Positions 11,866 to 24,866 of a DNA stretch of 64,000 nucleotides are shown here, piece by piece (within the stretch, counting starts at the first letter, position 1; each line of letters opens with the position of its first letter). The notes under the pieces are model-generated. The model made no database searches. It was not told where the DNA came from and saw nothing but the letters and a program-made list of their open reading frames with translations. This DNA comes from Sinohyriopsis cumingii (taxonomy: Eukaryota; Mollusca; Bivalvia; Unionida; Unionidae). The DNA is taken from assembly GCA_028554795.2 (NCBI GenBank), contig CM068842.1:22850590-22914589 (forward strand), written 5' to 3'. The translations under genes were made by a program, and so were the position numbers.

Positions 11866-13872
11866 CTACACTACTAAGATCATGGAAAGTTCCAGCTGCA
11901 AAGAGCTGTTCGATATTACTAACAAGCTAATGTCAAGGAACAAATCAGCACCACTTCCAACTACCTTATCTCCAGTCGTCCTTCCGGACATGTTTGCAAA
12001 TTTCTTCCGTGACAAAGTACAAACCGTTAGAGATAAGCTTGACACCACAATTTCAATTGACTCGTCGTCACCATACAGTTGGGATACAGAATTTGAGCAG
12101 CAACCATTAGCATTTGAACCTGGTTCTATGGATTTTGTACGTACAATCGTGATGAAGAGTGCACCTAAGTCATGTGAATTTGATCCAATTCCAGCATCAC
12201 TGCTGCTTGAGTGCTTAGATCCAGTATTGCCTTCACTAACTGATGTCATTAATACCTCTCTCTCATCTGGGGAATTCCCATCATTTTTCAGAACTGCTAT
12301 TGTAAAGCCTCTGCTGAAGAAACCAACACTAGACCATAACGATTTAAAGAACTACCGCCCAGTTTCTAATCTCCCATTCATTTCAAAAATCTTAGAAAAG
12401 GTTGTTCTATCCCAGCTTGTATCTCATCAAAATTCAAGCAGTCTTTTTAGCAATGTACAGTCTGCATAGCGTTCTTGCCACAGTACTGAAACTACTCTTC
12501 TAAAAGTAGTTAATGACATTCTCTTTGCATTGGATAGCGGAAAGATTACAGTCCTCACCCTCCTTGATTTGTCTGCAGCATTTGACACAATAGACCATGA
12601 TATATTACTTCACCATCTCTAGCATGTTTTGGCATTCATGATACAGCCTTACTGCAGTTCAAGTCCTACTAGGTCAACAGGACACAAATTGTATCTGCAA
12701 ATGGAATACACTCCAGCCCAGTTGATCTATGTTGTGGTGTTCCACAGGGGTCTGTTCTTGGACCTGTTCTATTCATTCTCTACACTCATTCGCTCTCAAG
12801 TGTCATAGATCATCATCCAGTGTCTGACCAATTGTACACTGATGACACCCAAATATACAAATCTAGCCACCCAACTGATGTTGATGCTACCATCCAAGGT
12901 GTAGAGAGGTGCATTTCTGATGTGAAATCATGGATGACTTGTAACAAGCAGCAGATGAAAGATGATAAAACTGAGGCCATTCTGATCACAGCACAAAGAC
13001 TTTCTCATTCACATCCTTTACCTCAAAACAATAAATATCAGCAATGCCAACATTAAATTCACACAGTCAGTATGAAACCTAGGTGTTACTCTGGACAGTA
13101 CTCTCACATTGCACCAACATGTCATGAACATATGCAAGGCTGCATATCTTCAGCTGAGACGTATCAGCTCAATTCGCAAATATCTTTCAGTTGATGCCAC
13201 TAAAACACTTGTGTGTTCATTAGTACTTTCAAGACTGGACTATTGTAACTCAATTCTGTCTGGTTCATCTCAATATCTACTTCAGAAACTTCAAAAAGTT
13301 CAAAACACAGCGGCTCAGATCATACTTAGAGTACCACAATCAGAGCACACCTCCCCACTGCTCTGTACCCTACACTGGCTATCCATTCGATCCAGAATCA
13401 AACACAGAATTTGTTCTCTGTGCTATATTTCACTGTCGGACTCTAGTCCAACATACCTATCTGACCTCACCCATGTGTACACACCACCAAGATACTTACG
13501 CTCCTCGTCTGACAATTGTATACTCATTATTCCCACTATGAAAACAAAGCCATATGGACAGCGTTCTTTTGCATACCAGGGCCCAGCAATGTGGAATGAA
13601 TTGCCCACTGAACTTTGACACAAAGACACAGCGACTAACTTATTTCGACTGCAAGAACAAACTTCAAGACCTAATAATGTTTCCTACCTGAAATATTCCC
13701 AGCATGTTTTTTATTTTTAATGTTTTTCTAATTCATGTTGTTTGTTTTTGTAATAATATCATTATGTTTTTTATCTTATAGGTGTTGTCTAATGTTGTAA
13801 AGCACTTAGAGCTTCTAAAGATTAGGCGCTATACAATTTAGTCCTCATTATTATTATTATTATTATTATTAT
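11866..13872 (+). mobile_element. L2-clade non-LTR retrotransposon (LINE), 5'-truncated and inactivated
   Basis: Translation gives a typical L2-type reverse transcriptase. The 11882-12469 frame carries the template-binding segment NYRPVSNLPFISKILEKVV and ends at a TAG (12467-12469) just after QSA, where the family continues into the HSTET region. That region follows in the same frame, with [16 protein letters not shown] near 12560-12610. A frame change then precedes GVPQGSVLGP near 12740. The catalytic box reads YTDD (12835-12846) instead of the usual YADD. The frame at 13109-13618 holds the C-terminal domain ending near WNELP. The 3' end has the L2-style GCGCTATACAA stretch and an (ATT)n tail at 13847-13872. 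The N-terminal ORF1 and endonuclease are absent, as is usual for 5'-truncated copies. No target-site duplication was found. Confidence 0.9.
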
Positions 13873-15383
13873 GCATGGACAACTGGATTTCTCAGCAAGT
13901 ACAATAAATAAAATCTAACACCTTCCTCAAGCAGTTTTTATCCTCTTTTGTTTAGGCTGTAATTACAGTCAAAAGTCAGCTTCTCAAAGATTCTTTTGAT
14001 GCATTTTGCCAATTTCAAGCTGGCTGGTGATCATTGTTAAATAAGTGGATAAGATAAGTACTTTACAAATTATTCAGTTGTAAGTATAAATAAATAGTTA
14101 CATGTATATGTAGTCTATTTCGTTGATATAGTTGAAGAGATGAGTGTGCCAGCAAGCATATCTAGGCAAGTAAGGAAGCCTGATACAGTTTCCACAAATT
14201 GATCTTTTTTCAAAGAAAAAATGATGTTTCATTCCCCAATTCATTTTGTTTTTACTTGAACTTTTCTCTAGCTATTTCCAAAAATCTGATCCATTTCTCT
14301 GTCAGCCTGTGTCATACTCTATCTGTCTTCTCATCTATGTATCAGCACATTACATCTATCTTTTTTTATAACTCGAATATTGGCATATGGTTATTAGGTG
14401 CAAACAAAGATAAAAAGCAAGCAAAAATTCTTCATTTGTAAAATAAATCTTACGTGATTTCCTTAAAACAACCCAGATTTTTTAACTAGTGTTTTAACTG
14501 TTATGTGTGTTTAATTTTTATTGTTTCGATGATTTTGTTTTGATGATTATATATTTTGTACTTTACCTTTCTCTAAAAGCAAGTTTATAGTCTACATGAC
14601 TAGTGAAATTTCTTTTGTAATCAGCATAATACATAGCTAGTGTTTCTCTATAAATGGTCAGATAATTATATTTTTATTATAAACATATTTACTTAATTTT
14701 GAATGTAGGACATAGTTTTCACTTGGAAATTCCAAAACTTGTTGACAACTTTTAATGTTTTAGAGAGAAGGCTGACCTATATCCTGGCTCTATTATTGTG
14801 TCTTAGTTTTTTTTATATAATGTTGTTTACTTGGAAAATTACTCATTCTTGCCTTAACAGGTGAAGCATAATCAATCAAATTATTGTGTTCAGAGTTTTA
14901 ATTTATTTGTATTTAATTATTTTAAATTATTCTCTGGAATTACAAAGTGTTCAGTAATATTCTTGGACAAAAACAATTTGGAATTGTAGTGAATTCAGAC
15001 AAGCACACTCATGGATTATATCATTGTAATGCATCAGAGACTGTTAGAACATCTCCACATTCCAGATCACAGGCACATTAGCATCTACAGGCATATCAAT
15101 ACATTCAGTATTGGATTTATTTGGAATACCATTGGAATTCAGTTTGCTATTTTCTGTTGCTTACTACCATAACTTTACTTGTGATATTATGTTGTATTTT
15201 GGGACAAGTTCAGACATCCTAATGGCAGGTTCATTTCTCCAGTCAGCTGACTTACATAATTTTTGTAAAGCACTGCTGTATCTAGCATAAATTATGAGTA
15301 TTCATGTTTAAGAATAGAGATGTCAAAATTTAAGGAAAGTTCTACTGGGTACCTGTTGATCCTAATGATCGGTTACCCAAGTA
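13873..15383. other. No gene seen
   Basis: AT-rich DNA. The open frame at 14199-14441 is low-complexity and matches nothing I recognise. Confidence 0.6.
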
Positions 15384-15903
15384 TGTTATGTATATTTGAT
15401 TTAATTTATATTTGATTTAATTGTCTGTTTTTAAGTTTTTGAGTGGTCTCACAGAACAGTGGTCTTTCAATACAGGTTTTACTGTATTTGGATTCAAAAA
15501 GAATCTTTTTCCTGGAAATATTTGAGTGCACAAACAGAATTCTTGGACAAAGACATTTCTTGAAATTTTATTAAGTAATTAAAACACTGTAATATTGTTT
15601 GTGAAACAACAAAGAACTGTGGACACAAAAGCACAATACTGGCTATATTATACGTCATCACCTTCCATTTTTGATTTTTCATCGGGACTTGAGCTTGAAT
15701 TCATTAGAATATTTCATTTCTAGGACTTCTAAATTTTAATTTGTGGAATATTCTTGGATTATTTCTGGATTTGATTTCTTATAACTGTAAGTTCTTATTT
15801 TTCCATTGTTTTTCCAGCGAAATAAATTATTTGTTAAATTTTTCAAAGCTTGTTGTTTTCACTCATTCTTTGTTACTGTTTATTAGAGCCTAAACATGTA
15901 ACA
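15384..15903 (+). mobile_element. LTR remnant related to the Gmr1-like element at 42537
   Basis: It starts TGTTATGTATATTTGATTTA like the LTRs at 42537 and 58270. Its right half (from about 15490) follows their 3' part up to CCTAAACATGTAACA. The middle is shorter and contains an end fragment of another repeat (GTGGTCTTTCAATACAGG at about 15451). It is an old solo-LTR-type fossil or a divergent subfamily. No target-site duplication was recognised. Confidence 0.75.
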
Positions 15904-15999
15904 GGGTGCCCAATCAAATAGAAATTGTATTATATGTGAACCTGATCTGTTTTGTTGTATGTTCATACATGCCAACCCCCAGAGATAAGCGTAATTGTT

Positions 16000-16239
16000 A
16001 TTTTAGGGTTTAAACACCATTTTTCAGTACATGATAGGCTATACATGGTGGCCAGTATAACTGGTGGAGGAAGAACCCTGGAAAACCCAGGGAAGAACCA
16101 ACTATCCATGAGAAGCTACTGGCAGGCTTTACCATGTACCCATGCTAGCCGAGCCTGAGACTCAAACCCACGCAGACAGAGGTGAGATGGCAGTGATCTG
16201 GAACGGTGAGTGCTTTGGACCACTTGGCCACTCAGGGCC
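16000..16239 (-). mobile_element. tRNA-headed SINE, family 2
   Basis: Read on the minus strand, it begins GGGCCCTGAGTGGCCAAGTGG, with a Pol III A-box and a downstream B-box-like GGTTTGAGTCTC. This resembles a class II (Leu/Ser-type) tRNA head. It ends near AACCCTAAAA. It is clearly related to 41240-41482. The target-site duplication is not clear. Confidence 0.85.
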
Positions 16240-17375
16240 CAATAAACATAATTATTACTAATATAAGTGGCAAAAAAGTGTAATGCATGCCATGATTACA
16301 GAAAATTGTATGAATAAAATACATTTATTTTTGCTACTTACTTGGATCTGCAGTTAAAATTTTTGTCACAGATTGGTTAAATCCATGTGGATTAGTAGCT
16401 AGTTCAAAAGAAATTAATAAATTATTTATGCATAAAACTCACTTTAACTAGTCTACATGTCTATAGTAACTTTGGCGAATAGTCATAGTTGCCACAAATG
16501 ATGACTGTTGTATTTCATCACTGTCAAATTCTTATTTCAAAGCTTTTAAAGTGGAACTGATTTGTCCTTTTCTGGATGCAACATGTTTTTAAGTTTAACA
16601 GATTCTGTCTCCACTAACATTTTTCAGTCATATGACATCCATTAGTCACATGAATAAGCCCATTTATTACGACCATTTACTTTTAATTTAGACTGGTCCG
16701 CTGTGTATGGGGTATCAAAATAGGATGAATCTTTGACACATGGTTTCACACACAAGAATTTTTTCTTTTTTCTTGGAGCTGTTTCATGGTGATACTATAA
16801 ATAGAAAATGAGGGAAGTAGACAGAGGTTTAATGATGAACACAGCAGCTTGTATCATTGTTTCCAATTTAAAGTCAGTCACATATGTATTATATATTGAT
16901 AAAAAAATAAGTTGTAAATAGGTTTAGTATGTCATTTTCCTCTAGCCGGTGAGAGGGTAGTATTCCATTCAGCGAGTTGCACTTGTATATTAAGTGGGCA
17001 ATGTCAAGCAGTAACATGGAAGAATGGTATGCTTTGTATTATTATATAGTACATGCATGACAAGTAAATTGTAAGCAACAATATGAGCCCCTTTGACGAT
17101 GAATAAATGCACACAGGACTTGAGCCTAAATGTAACATTCATTACTCTGTGGCTTAGTCTGAACTTGGAAACTTTTGTTTTAAAGGGGTACCCAGTTATT
17201 ATCAATGGGCAGTTACCCATTGGCATCTTTAGTTAAGAATATTTCATTTTAGATATGGTGTAGTCAGAAAATTTAGAATCCTAATTTCTTTTTGTAAATG
17301 TGCTTGACCCATATAAGATATTTTGATACTCTTGAATATCTGTCATGTTTATATTAAAACTCTGCACTAGATGAA
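16240..17375. other. No gene seen
   Basis: No coding signal or recognisable repeat. The short minus-strand frame at 16990-17226 lacks any domain. Confidence 0.6.
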
Positions 17376-17914
17376 ATAAAACCTGTCTTGAAAGACCACT
17401 TCTATGTGAGACCACCTGTCATGAGAAGCCATATTCTCAATGCACAAATTTATTAATTATATAGCATTGTGACTGGTTATGAGAGACCACCTGTCTTCAG
17501 CAACCATCATTTTTTGACACAAGAGGTGGTCTTTCAGCAGGGTTCATATGGTATTTGACAGTTTGGAAAAATGAGGTAGCATTTTCAAGGCCTTGAAAGT
17601 TTTGGAAAATCGAGCATATTACCCTGAGGTCTTTAAAAGTCTTTTGAAAATTGAAATAAATCCAAACATTTTAATTTCCTATCATAATCACAAACAAAAT
17701 TGTCAAAGTTAGATTCAGATGTAGTAGAGTTTTCCTGGTTTCTTTCTTTTGATGACCCGTTCAGTTTCATTTCATCATTAAACAATATTGTAGTATTTTG
17801 TATTCATAGGTCTTGGAAATCTATGTTTGTGGTCTTTAAAAGTTTGTGAAAAGTCTCTGAAATTATCATTCAGAATTCTGTATGAACCTCATTATTGACA
17901 GGTTCTACTTTACT
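17376..17914. mobile_element. Nested small inverted-repeat elements
   Basis: The outer element has ends AACCTGTCTTGAAAGACCAC (about 17380) and GGTGGTCTTTCAG (about 17524), followed after an interruption by GACAGGTTCTACTTTACTG (about 17897). The interruption (17540-17890) is itself bounded by GGTTCATATGG and CTGTATGAACC, an inverted pair. It contains repeated GGAAAA/TTTGAAA-type sequence typical of a widespread animal MITE. Both are non-coding. The families are not named with confidence. Confidence 0.55.
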
Positions 17915-18599
17915 GCATTTGGCACTTATTGCTTTTACAAAGTCTTCGTTTAGTGAAACTTCATGATTTGAGTGAAAAAGCAAAAGTTATTAATTTTGCC
18001 ATTACAGAATTGGACTTGTGACTTGTTTCTCCCTATTTTCTCATGATTTATCCATATTTAGAGATGAGAGAGAAGTTACTTTGGCTGAAATTTCGAAACC
18101 ACATAGACCCTTGAATGATACATTTATACTGAATATAGTCGGTACATGTACTATATACTATATCAATTACACTTTGCAAATTTAGACATGTCCATTCAAG
18201 TCATCTGTAACTAAAATCATGCATTTACCCAGGTAAGTATGGGATATATATTTGTTACAGTCAAATGTAGAGCATTATGCTTCCAAGTAAATAGTACAAA
18301 TATTGAAACTGCTGCACCTGTTCAATGTTTAGTTATCATATTTTCACCTGGTCACACCACTAAATGAAACACTATATAATAAAAAAAATATGAAAAGAAA
18401 AGAAGGATTCTGATCAGAGGTTTTAAGTTGTATCAGTTTATCTGACAAGTGTACAGTACATTTGTTTTTCCACATTGTATCCACTGCTGGGGCACAAGCC
18501 TTAATTCTTTTACCTGCAGAGACTATATAGCTTGCATTAAAGAACAGCAACAGTGTTTTTAAAGGTCAAAGATATTTGAACAGCTACAATATCATTTTA
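17915..18599. other. No gene seen
   Basis: AT-rich DNA with short open frames only. No repeat or splice structure can be supported. Confidence 0.55.
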
Positions 18600-19850
18600 A
18601 TTCTCTTAAACATTATAGTTAGAAAACTGTTCTTCCTTTCAGGGTCCTAAATAATTTGAGGTCACATGTTCACAGTTCAATGTCACTGAATATAGAGAAA
18701 AATGGTGTCTGCATCACAGGCCTGGACAAGACTTTGTGACTGATTGTACTGGGGTGGAAGGGGTTAAGAACACAAGTGATTTGGGAGTCAGAAGGTTAAA
18801 TCTTCCGGTCACTGTGACTGAGGAAAGAAAAATTATTTCAACATAATAATTTTAAATTTCAGTGTCCGAAGATCAGAGGTCAAGGCTACTGAAGACAGGA
18901 AAATGGTTTCTGTATAATAACATTACTTCTTCATATGTGGACTCAACTTTGTGGATAGCGAGCACTTGAGGTAAGAAAAAAGTCCATTGATTTCAGGTTC
19001 AGAAGGTGAAAGGTCAACTTTGCTCTGACCGATATTATTAACCTGTATATGGTAAAGCTTGTGATTTGTAAAAAAAATTTTTAACAGTGTGTTGTATTAC
19101 AGTGTTATCCATCTGCAATCCATCTGTTACCAATGTAATTTCTGTACATAGATTCAATTTTCCACTAGATACAGTTACCAATCTCTGTGGATGGCATGCA
19201 CATGGGATAAGGAAGAGCACTACTGATTTTGGACTCCAAAGCTCAAACATCAAGTCACACTTAACTCAAAAGAGGAGGACAGTTTCCCTCACAATTACTT
19301 GTAATCAACATCGTTCACAGTTATTAAGCTTTCTGGATAACTTGCATTTGTGGTGTGGAAGATCGCAGTCAATTTTGGATTGAAAGGTCAAAGATTAAGG
19401 TCACAAAAATTACTTCACTTTACCACTGACAGCTATTAACTCTGTTGATGTCTTGCACTAGGTGCAAGGAAACATCCTGTCAATTCAGAGTGGATAGATC
19501 AAAAATCAAGGTCACACTGATGAAAAGAATAAAATGGTCCCAGCACAGTAATTTCAAATCACCATCATCTATGGTTACAAAACATTTTGGTGAAAGCTCA
19601 AGACTTCTGTGACAGAAAAAATAACAAAATGTTTGGATGCACAATAACATTAGTTCCATTTGGCATGCCTGGAACAAACTTTATCGATGACCTGCACTTG
19701 GGGTAAGGAAGAAGGCTAATGATTTTGGAGTAAAAAGGTCAAAGGCAAGGTCATTGAATAAAGAACAATATTTTTCTGCATAATGTCATTTTTATTTAAT
19801 TCTATGTCACAGACCTCGATCAAACATTGTGGGTGGTTTCTCCTTATGGT
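18600..19850. repeat. Diverged tandem modules of about 180 bp containing AGGTCA motifs
   Basis: A loose module recurs about six times. Its order is GGTCAAAGGTCAAGGTCAC-like sequence, then an A-rich stretch, then a phrase close to GACCTGCACTTGGGGTAAGGAAG, then TGATTTTGGAGTC. Copies are visible near 18730, 18880, 19000, 19200, 19390, 19480 and 19690. The similarity is low, so exact boundaries are uncertain. Related modules occur at 55700-56130. No protein is encoded in a consistent frame. Confidence 0.6.
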
Positions 19851-20465
19851 AATGAAAAAAGGGCAATAAAAATGCATTTTCCCTACGTATGCAGGAACCC
19901 CAGAGTTGTCTTGTTCAGTGGTATATGCATAAAATATATATTCAGTATATATTAAGTATTGCAAATTTACTTTCAGCTGATTTTTTATGCTTCTTTGGCA
20001 GTGATAGCAGTATATTCAGTATGTTTGGGATATGCTGGATTCAGTCAAAAATCAACCTTAATGACTTTTTCTGTTCGTTTTCTTGAGTCTTTTTTATGTT
20101 CCCTATGGGTATGTTGGAGGGAACCAAAATTGGTCTCTGGGTATGATGATGGATTGCTTAAATTTTGTTTTCTTATTTCTGTTGTATTTATTGCACTTGA
20201 ATTTATTTCACAGTTCTTCTCATCCACCACTTGTTATTATCCAGAATTCACCCAGACATAATTTCCGTCCTTACATACTAATTGGGGAGCACTATAAATC
20301 ACATACAATTTAAATGACAATCAGAGCCAGTTTAATGTCAAGCTTAAATACAGTAGATGGGTTCGAGTGATCCTAATCATTTGAAGCTGAATCCTTGGAA
20401 AAGTATGCTGGACATAATACAAGTTCATACATCTTGCATATATCATTGTCTTGCTGTTCTTTCAG

Positions 20466-20988
20466 AAATTTTCAAGCCATGACTACACCAACCAGATTCA
20501 GTGATAGACAGTACAAGAACTGGCTTAAATGTAGCCAGTCTTTGATTATCTTGAAGGAAGCCCTGCACAAGTACACAGATAATGAGGTTAAAAATCTGCA
20601 TGGTGACATTACACTAAAAGTCTCCAGCATCCCTTGTGGTTCATTTACTGGGAATCAGTGTGGCTCTTGCTCATCAAAAAATATCAAACTAACAGGGGGA
20701 AGACATAGAAATTGGTACATAAACTGCAAGAACGGCATATGTAACAAATGGCTTCATGAGATTCTTGCTGTTCATGATGATCCCCAAAACCCCACCATAA
20801 ACTGGAAAAATGCTGACATAAGCCTGTGGCCTACTGACTGCTATCAGGTTGCCAAAATTTTCATGCCAAAAGGCCAAGACAAAACAGTAAAGATGCCTGA
20901 TGACCTTGATGCTCCTGCGATTTTGTCACTTTTAAAATACTGCAGTTGGTTCAGAAAAGATCTCCCCAATACACAGTTACTGTCAGAT
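20466..20988 (+). CDS. CXorf38-like gene, first coding exon (Cys-rich DUF4559-type core)
   Basis: The acceptor is TTGCTGTTCTTTCAG ending at 20465. The start ATG is at 20479 and the donor GTAAGT at 20989. The exon encodes 170 residues in phase 0. I chose this Met because MTTPTRFSDRQYKNW sits where human CXorf38 has its N-terminal YKNW segment, and only 13 bases of 5' UTR lie between the acceptor and it. Residues 12-41 (YKNWLKCSQSL onward) and 107-158 (INWKN...LWP...VAKIFMPKGQ...DAPAILSLL) match human CXorf38 segments that I recall (GNCRPGRWP, VAKAFMPRG, DAVALLSL). Cys53, 61, 64, 83 and 88 could bind metal. The family's biochemical role is unknown. Such genes are often multi-copy in bivalves and may be stress- or immunity-linked, which is inference. 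An upstream 5' UTR exon must exist but was not found. Confidence 0.88.
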
Positions 20989-21479
20989 GTAAGTAATAGT
21001 CATCTTTGAACTGAATTTTAATTATATGCAAAGTCAAATAAAAATAAGTAATCTCCCTTACTATTTGCCTTGCCCATGAATGGCACATCATAGGTATAAC
21101 TTTTCTGGCAAATTCATATTAAATATATTTCAGATGTACTAACTATTCTATTCTCCTGTAAAAATTAAGACTTTGCATTTCTTGCTCATCTTGCACTTAT
21201 GCTATGGCATGGTATCTCATGTAATTGGTGATGCATCCCCTGTATTGTGTCATGCCTCCATTGTTCTTTGTTATTTTGATTCAGATTTGGTAGATATTGT
21301 TCTGTCCGGAAGGCCTTTGTAATTTGTACAAATGACACCAATCCACCACAGATATGGCTGTCTTTACTCAAAAAGAAGTTGTAAGTAAACAACTTTGTTT
21401 GCAAAACAACTTTTCAGAATATGATCAAATTTGACATAAAATACCCTAACATGAATGCCTCTGAACTATGTACAAATGA
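20989..21479. other. Intron 1 of the CXorf38-like gene (start); no other feature
   Basis: Begins with a consensus GTAAGT donor. Nothing else is seen in this stretch. The intron would run to 37496 and contains the repeats and transposons annotated below. Confidence 0.7.
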
Positions 21480-22600
21480 TGATCATCTGCTGCTGACTAT
21501 GGTGCCAACAACTAAACATTTAGAAACAGATAAAAATTTAACTTTTCATAATGAACTTTCCTTGCACAACTAATGCTCCTCTGCAATTCTATTAGCAACT
21601 GTTTACTAAAAATAGAAAACAACCTTGAAATAAACTCCTTATCATAATTTAACCAAATTTGATTGCTGCTGATCCATTGTCAAATATGAATGAAAATACA
21701 AAAATGGAGAATAAAAATTTCAAAGAGCTGTTTTCATCAGAAATAAACAGAATTTTAGGAAGTCTTGACAGTAGGTATCTTACCATTCAATAATTCTTGG
21801 CTAGCTGCTTGTGTATTTGACTATTATTTAGCCAGGTAAGTGAGCTCATGCCAGGCTGGGGCTCTTGTTTCTTTTTAGCTCAGATGAACTTGTGATACAT
21901 CATTGCATCCAGCAACCACCATGCTTTATTTGTGCTTTATCATTCTTTGTTACATTTTCTATTTAACTTTAAAGAAAGTACTAGTCAGACCAATTTCAAC
22001 CAAATTTGGTATGGAGCATCCAAAGCTAAAGGTCTTTCAGATTGTTGCTAAATGTTATATATCGGCCATCAAATATGGCCATCAGTACTGAAAGGAAGAA
22101 GAAATCAATTTTTTAAGCAACTTCTCAAAAAGCAATCAACATAATTTGACCATATTTTGCACAAAGTATCCAAATGATACCAGTCTGCCATCAGATGTCG
22201 TCACCATTACAAAAACCAGAAATGCGATAAAATGGCTTCTGGCCAGAAACCCTTAAAGTGCTTTTAACCAAACAGGCACACTGGCTGGACAACCTTTATA
22301 GCCTATATAAATAATACACATCCTTCATCAACAGTGGTCATAATTACTTAAAATAACTACTACTTGAAAGATAGCTGGATCAACAGAACTTGACCAAATT
22401 TTACTATAAATATATTGGCATTAGCCCATCAAGTTTATACAAATAATATAAATTAGCTGTCCATTGTGGCTGCTGTAATTTAAAATAGAACAAAACTAAA
22501 CAAATTCTTCTAGACCTGCACAATATAATTGTAAGAATTTGACAGAAACTACTCGGGCATAAAGGCCTTTGACATTTTCAAAAATGATACCAATCCGACA
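21480..22600. repeat. Diverged tandem modules with a TTGACCAAATTT-type core
   Basis: A recurring phrase (ATTTAACCAAATTT near 21648, TTTCAACCAAATTTGGTATGG near 21989, ATTTGACCATATTTTGCAC near 22143, CTTGACCAAATTTTACTAT near 22388, ATTTGACAGAAACTACTC near 22538) is followed by a 'GCATCCAAAGCTAAAGG'-like stretch. Spacing varies from about 150 to 340 bases. This looks like a decayed tandem repeat of a kind common in molluscan introns. It is non-coding. Confidence 0.5.
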
Positions 22601-24866
22601 TTAAATGGTAGGCCTGAATGAATTTAAATGCAATATTTTTATGGTGTTCAATTAATCATAAATTGTCTCCATATAAATTATAATTCGATTCTGTTATTTA
22701 TAGTTGTGTGGTATTTAACCACTACAACTCGTATAGATATATGATAAATATTTCTAGAATTTACTTTGGTTGCCATGGTGACCAAAAATAATGTTACAGA
22801 TATTGAAAGAAAATAATATTTTAATGACAGTTTATTGGCAGAATTTTTCATAGAAGTATAAACAGCATTCATTTTTCAAAGAACGCAATGTGATCAACCT
22901 GTTTAAATTATAAAGGTGAAATTGTATTCCATTATACATGCAAAATAATTATATTGTTTTTTATGCGAAGACATTACTTAATAAAATCGAACCAAAGGGG
23001 AGTAACACAAAATTTTCTCATTTGAAAATTGTTGAAAGAAAGATATCTCACATATTTTTATGTAAACACATCTGCCATAGTTATTGTAATAGATGCTCCA
23101 TCGTCGGTACAATTTTCGTAGGGGAAGAGGTGTGTACTGTTATTGGTGTCTGTATTGACTTTTTTCAATACTGTACATCACCGTTTGACCGAAAACATTT
23201 GTATATCAAGTTGTTTTTATTTTTCTAACAGTTGTTGAATTACTAGTGTGCTGTTTTAATTATTTGGACATACTATAATGAATGTATACAGATCTATAAG
23301 CCTCATAAGGTGTAACAAGATGAACTGGGTTGGGGTCAGATCATAAAGACACTAAGAATGGTAACAAAAATATGGTGTTTATGTATAGATGATTTAAAGG
23401 TAGAAAAACCCTGTACCAGACTGGTGCACAACAAATCCAGTATTGGATATTTAACACAATGATGATAGTTGATTTTATAAAAATCTTATTATCCGGACCA
23501 CTGTACAAAGTTATCATAATTAGGTTCATAAGTGAAACCTGTATCTGATGAGAATCTTCCATAACATAAAGTAACATTCTCTCTTCTCTTTAATACAAGC
23601 AACATTTATATGAATGCAATCATTCTGTCCAGTTACATACTGCTAAACAAGAAATCAGACTATAATAAACCTAATAACATTGCATTATATGACACAAGTT
23701 GGGACTACCTAAAATACATAATAAATATTAGAATGAAACAATTCTATCCTATAATACAAATAGGAAAATAATTTCACAATTTACATACCTCTACAGCTGG
23801 AAATATCACATCTTATAATGTTTGACTCTACCATGAGTCTATATTTACACAGCCTGTGTTGCAATACACAGCCTGTGCACTCAAGTTACATTGGTTTTTC
23901 ATCATAAGCGCTTCACTCATGCAGCATGGAGTTAACCGAACTCACTGTATCGAAAAAATATACGATATTGATAAACCACCACCAGGTAACTTTGTGCACA
24001 GAAACGAAACCCAAGTACATTCTATTCCATGTATTCATAGACAATAAATGTACACAATTCCATTACATAAGGTAGGTTGGAATTTCTTTTGTTGTAAAAA
24101 ATGGGGGCAGGTATTAAAAGGGGGGCATGTATTTGAATAAATACGTATATGGAATTCCTACTGCTAGAAAAAATAATGACAAGTAACTTTACATGTGAAA
24201 GATAACTGACAAAATCTGATTGCAGTTTTGCCATTAACTTAAGTGGACTGTCTTTTTTTAAAAATTACGTCATCTAGAAATGAAACAAAAATCAATTTGT
24301 CTTTTAAAATATAAAACATGTTCAGAATGTTAGGAGTCTTCCATGGATTTAAAACAAAATTTAGGGTGATTTCATATTAAATAATATTATATTTTTGACA
24401 GTTCCTCTGCTAAATTTTGTGGTCTTGATTTTTCATAATAATAATATACTAACTGTATGCACATTGCTATTGGTATTTGTGTGTCAGAAACATATGCTCA
24501 AAACCTGGTTTAGTTTGGCTGAGCACAGTTTTAAGTATTTAGCCTACAAGGCTCTTGGTCATTCCCACAGAAAAACACAAAAAGCAGTTGGCTTCTTTAC
24601 AGCTTTATATGTAATGAAAATTGCATTCACTAGTATTACATCAGTTATGTTTGTGATTGACTTAATGATGCATAATTAATGCATTCTGTAATCTATGACC
24701 AAAAACAGTTTGATAAAATTTTATTGACAACTCAAGATGTTTTAGGAATTATTTATAATACATCTTATAATGTTCAGCTAATATGAGAACAGCTGTAAAA
24801 GGTCTACACAGTCAAGATATTTAGTTTTGTAATCTGCTGCCATGTGTAAATCTGAAAGTTTTTTCT
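22601..24866. other. No gene seen (intronic)
   Basis: Several open frames of 60-96 codons exist on both strands, but none shows a domain or exon-like context. AT-rich sequence. Confidence 0.55.

Noticed and set aside
20395-20478. Earlier in-frame Met upstream of the first coding exon
   Set aside because: It lies before the polypyrimidine tract and AG acceptor at 20465, so it is intronic. The residues do not match the family.
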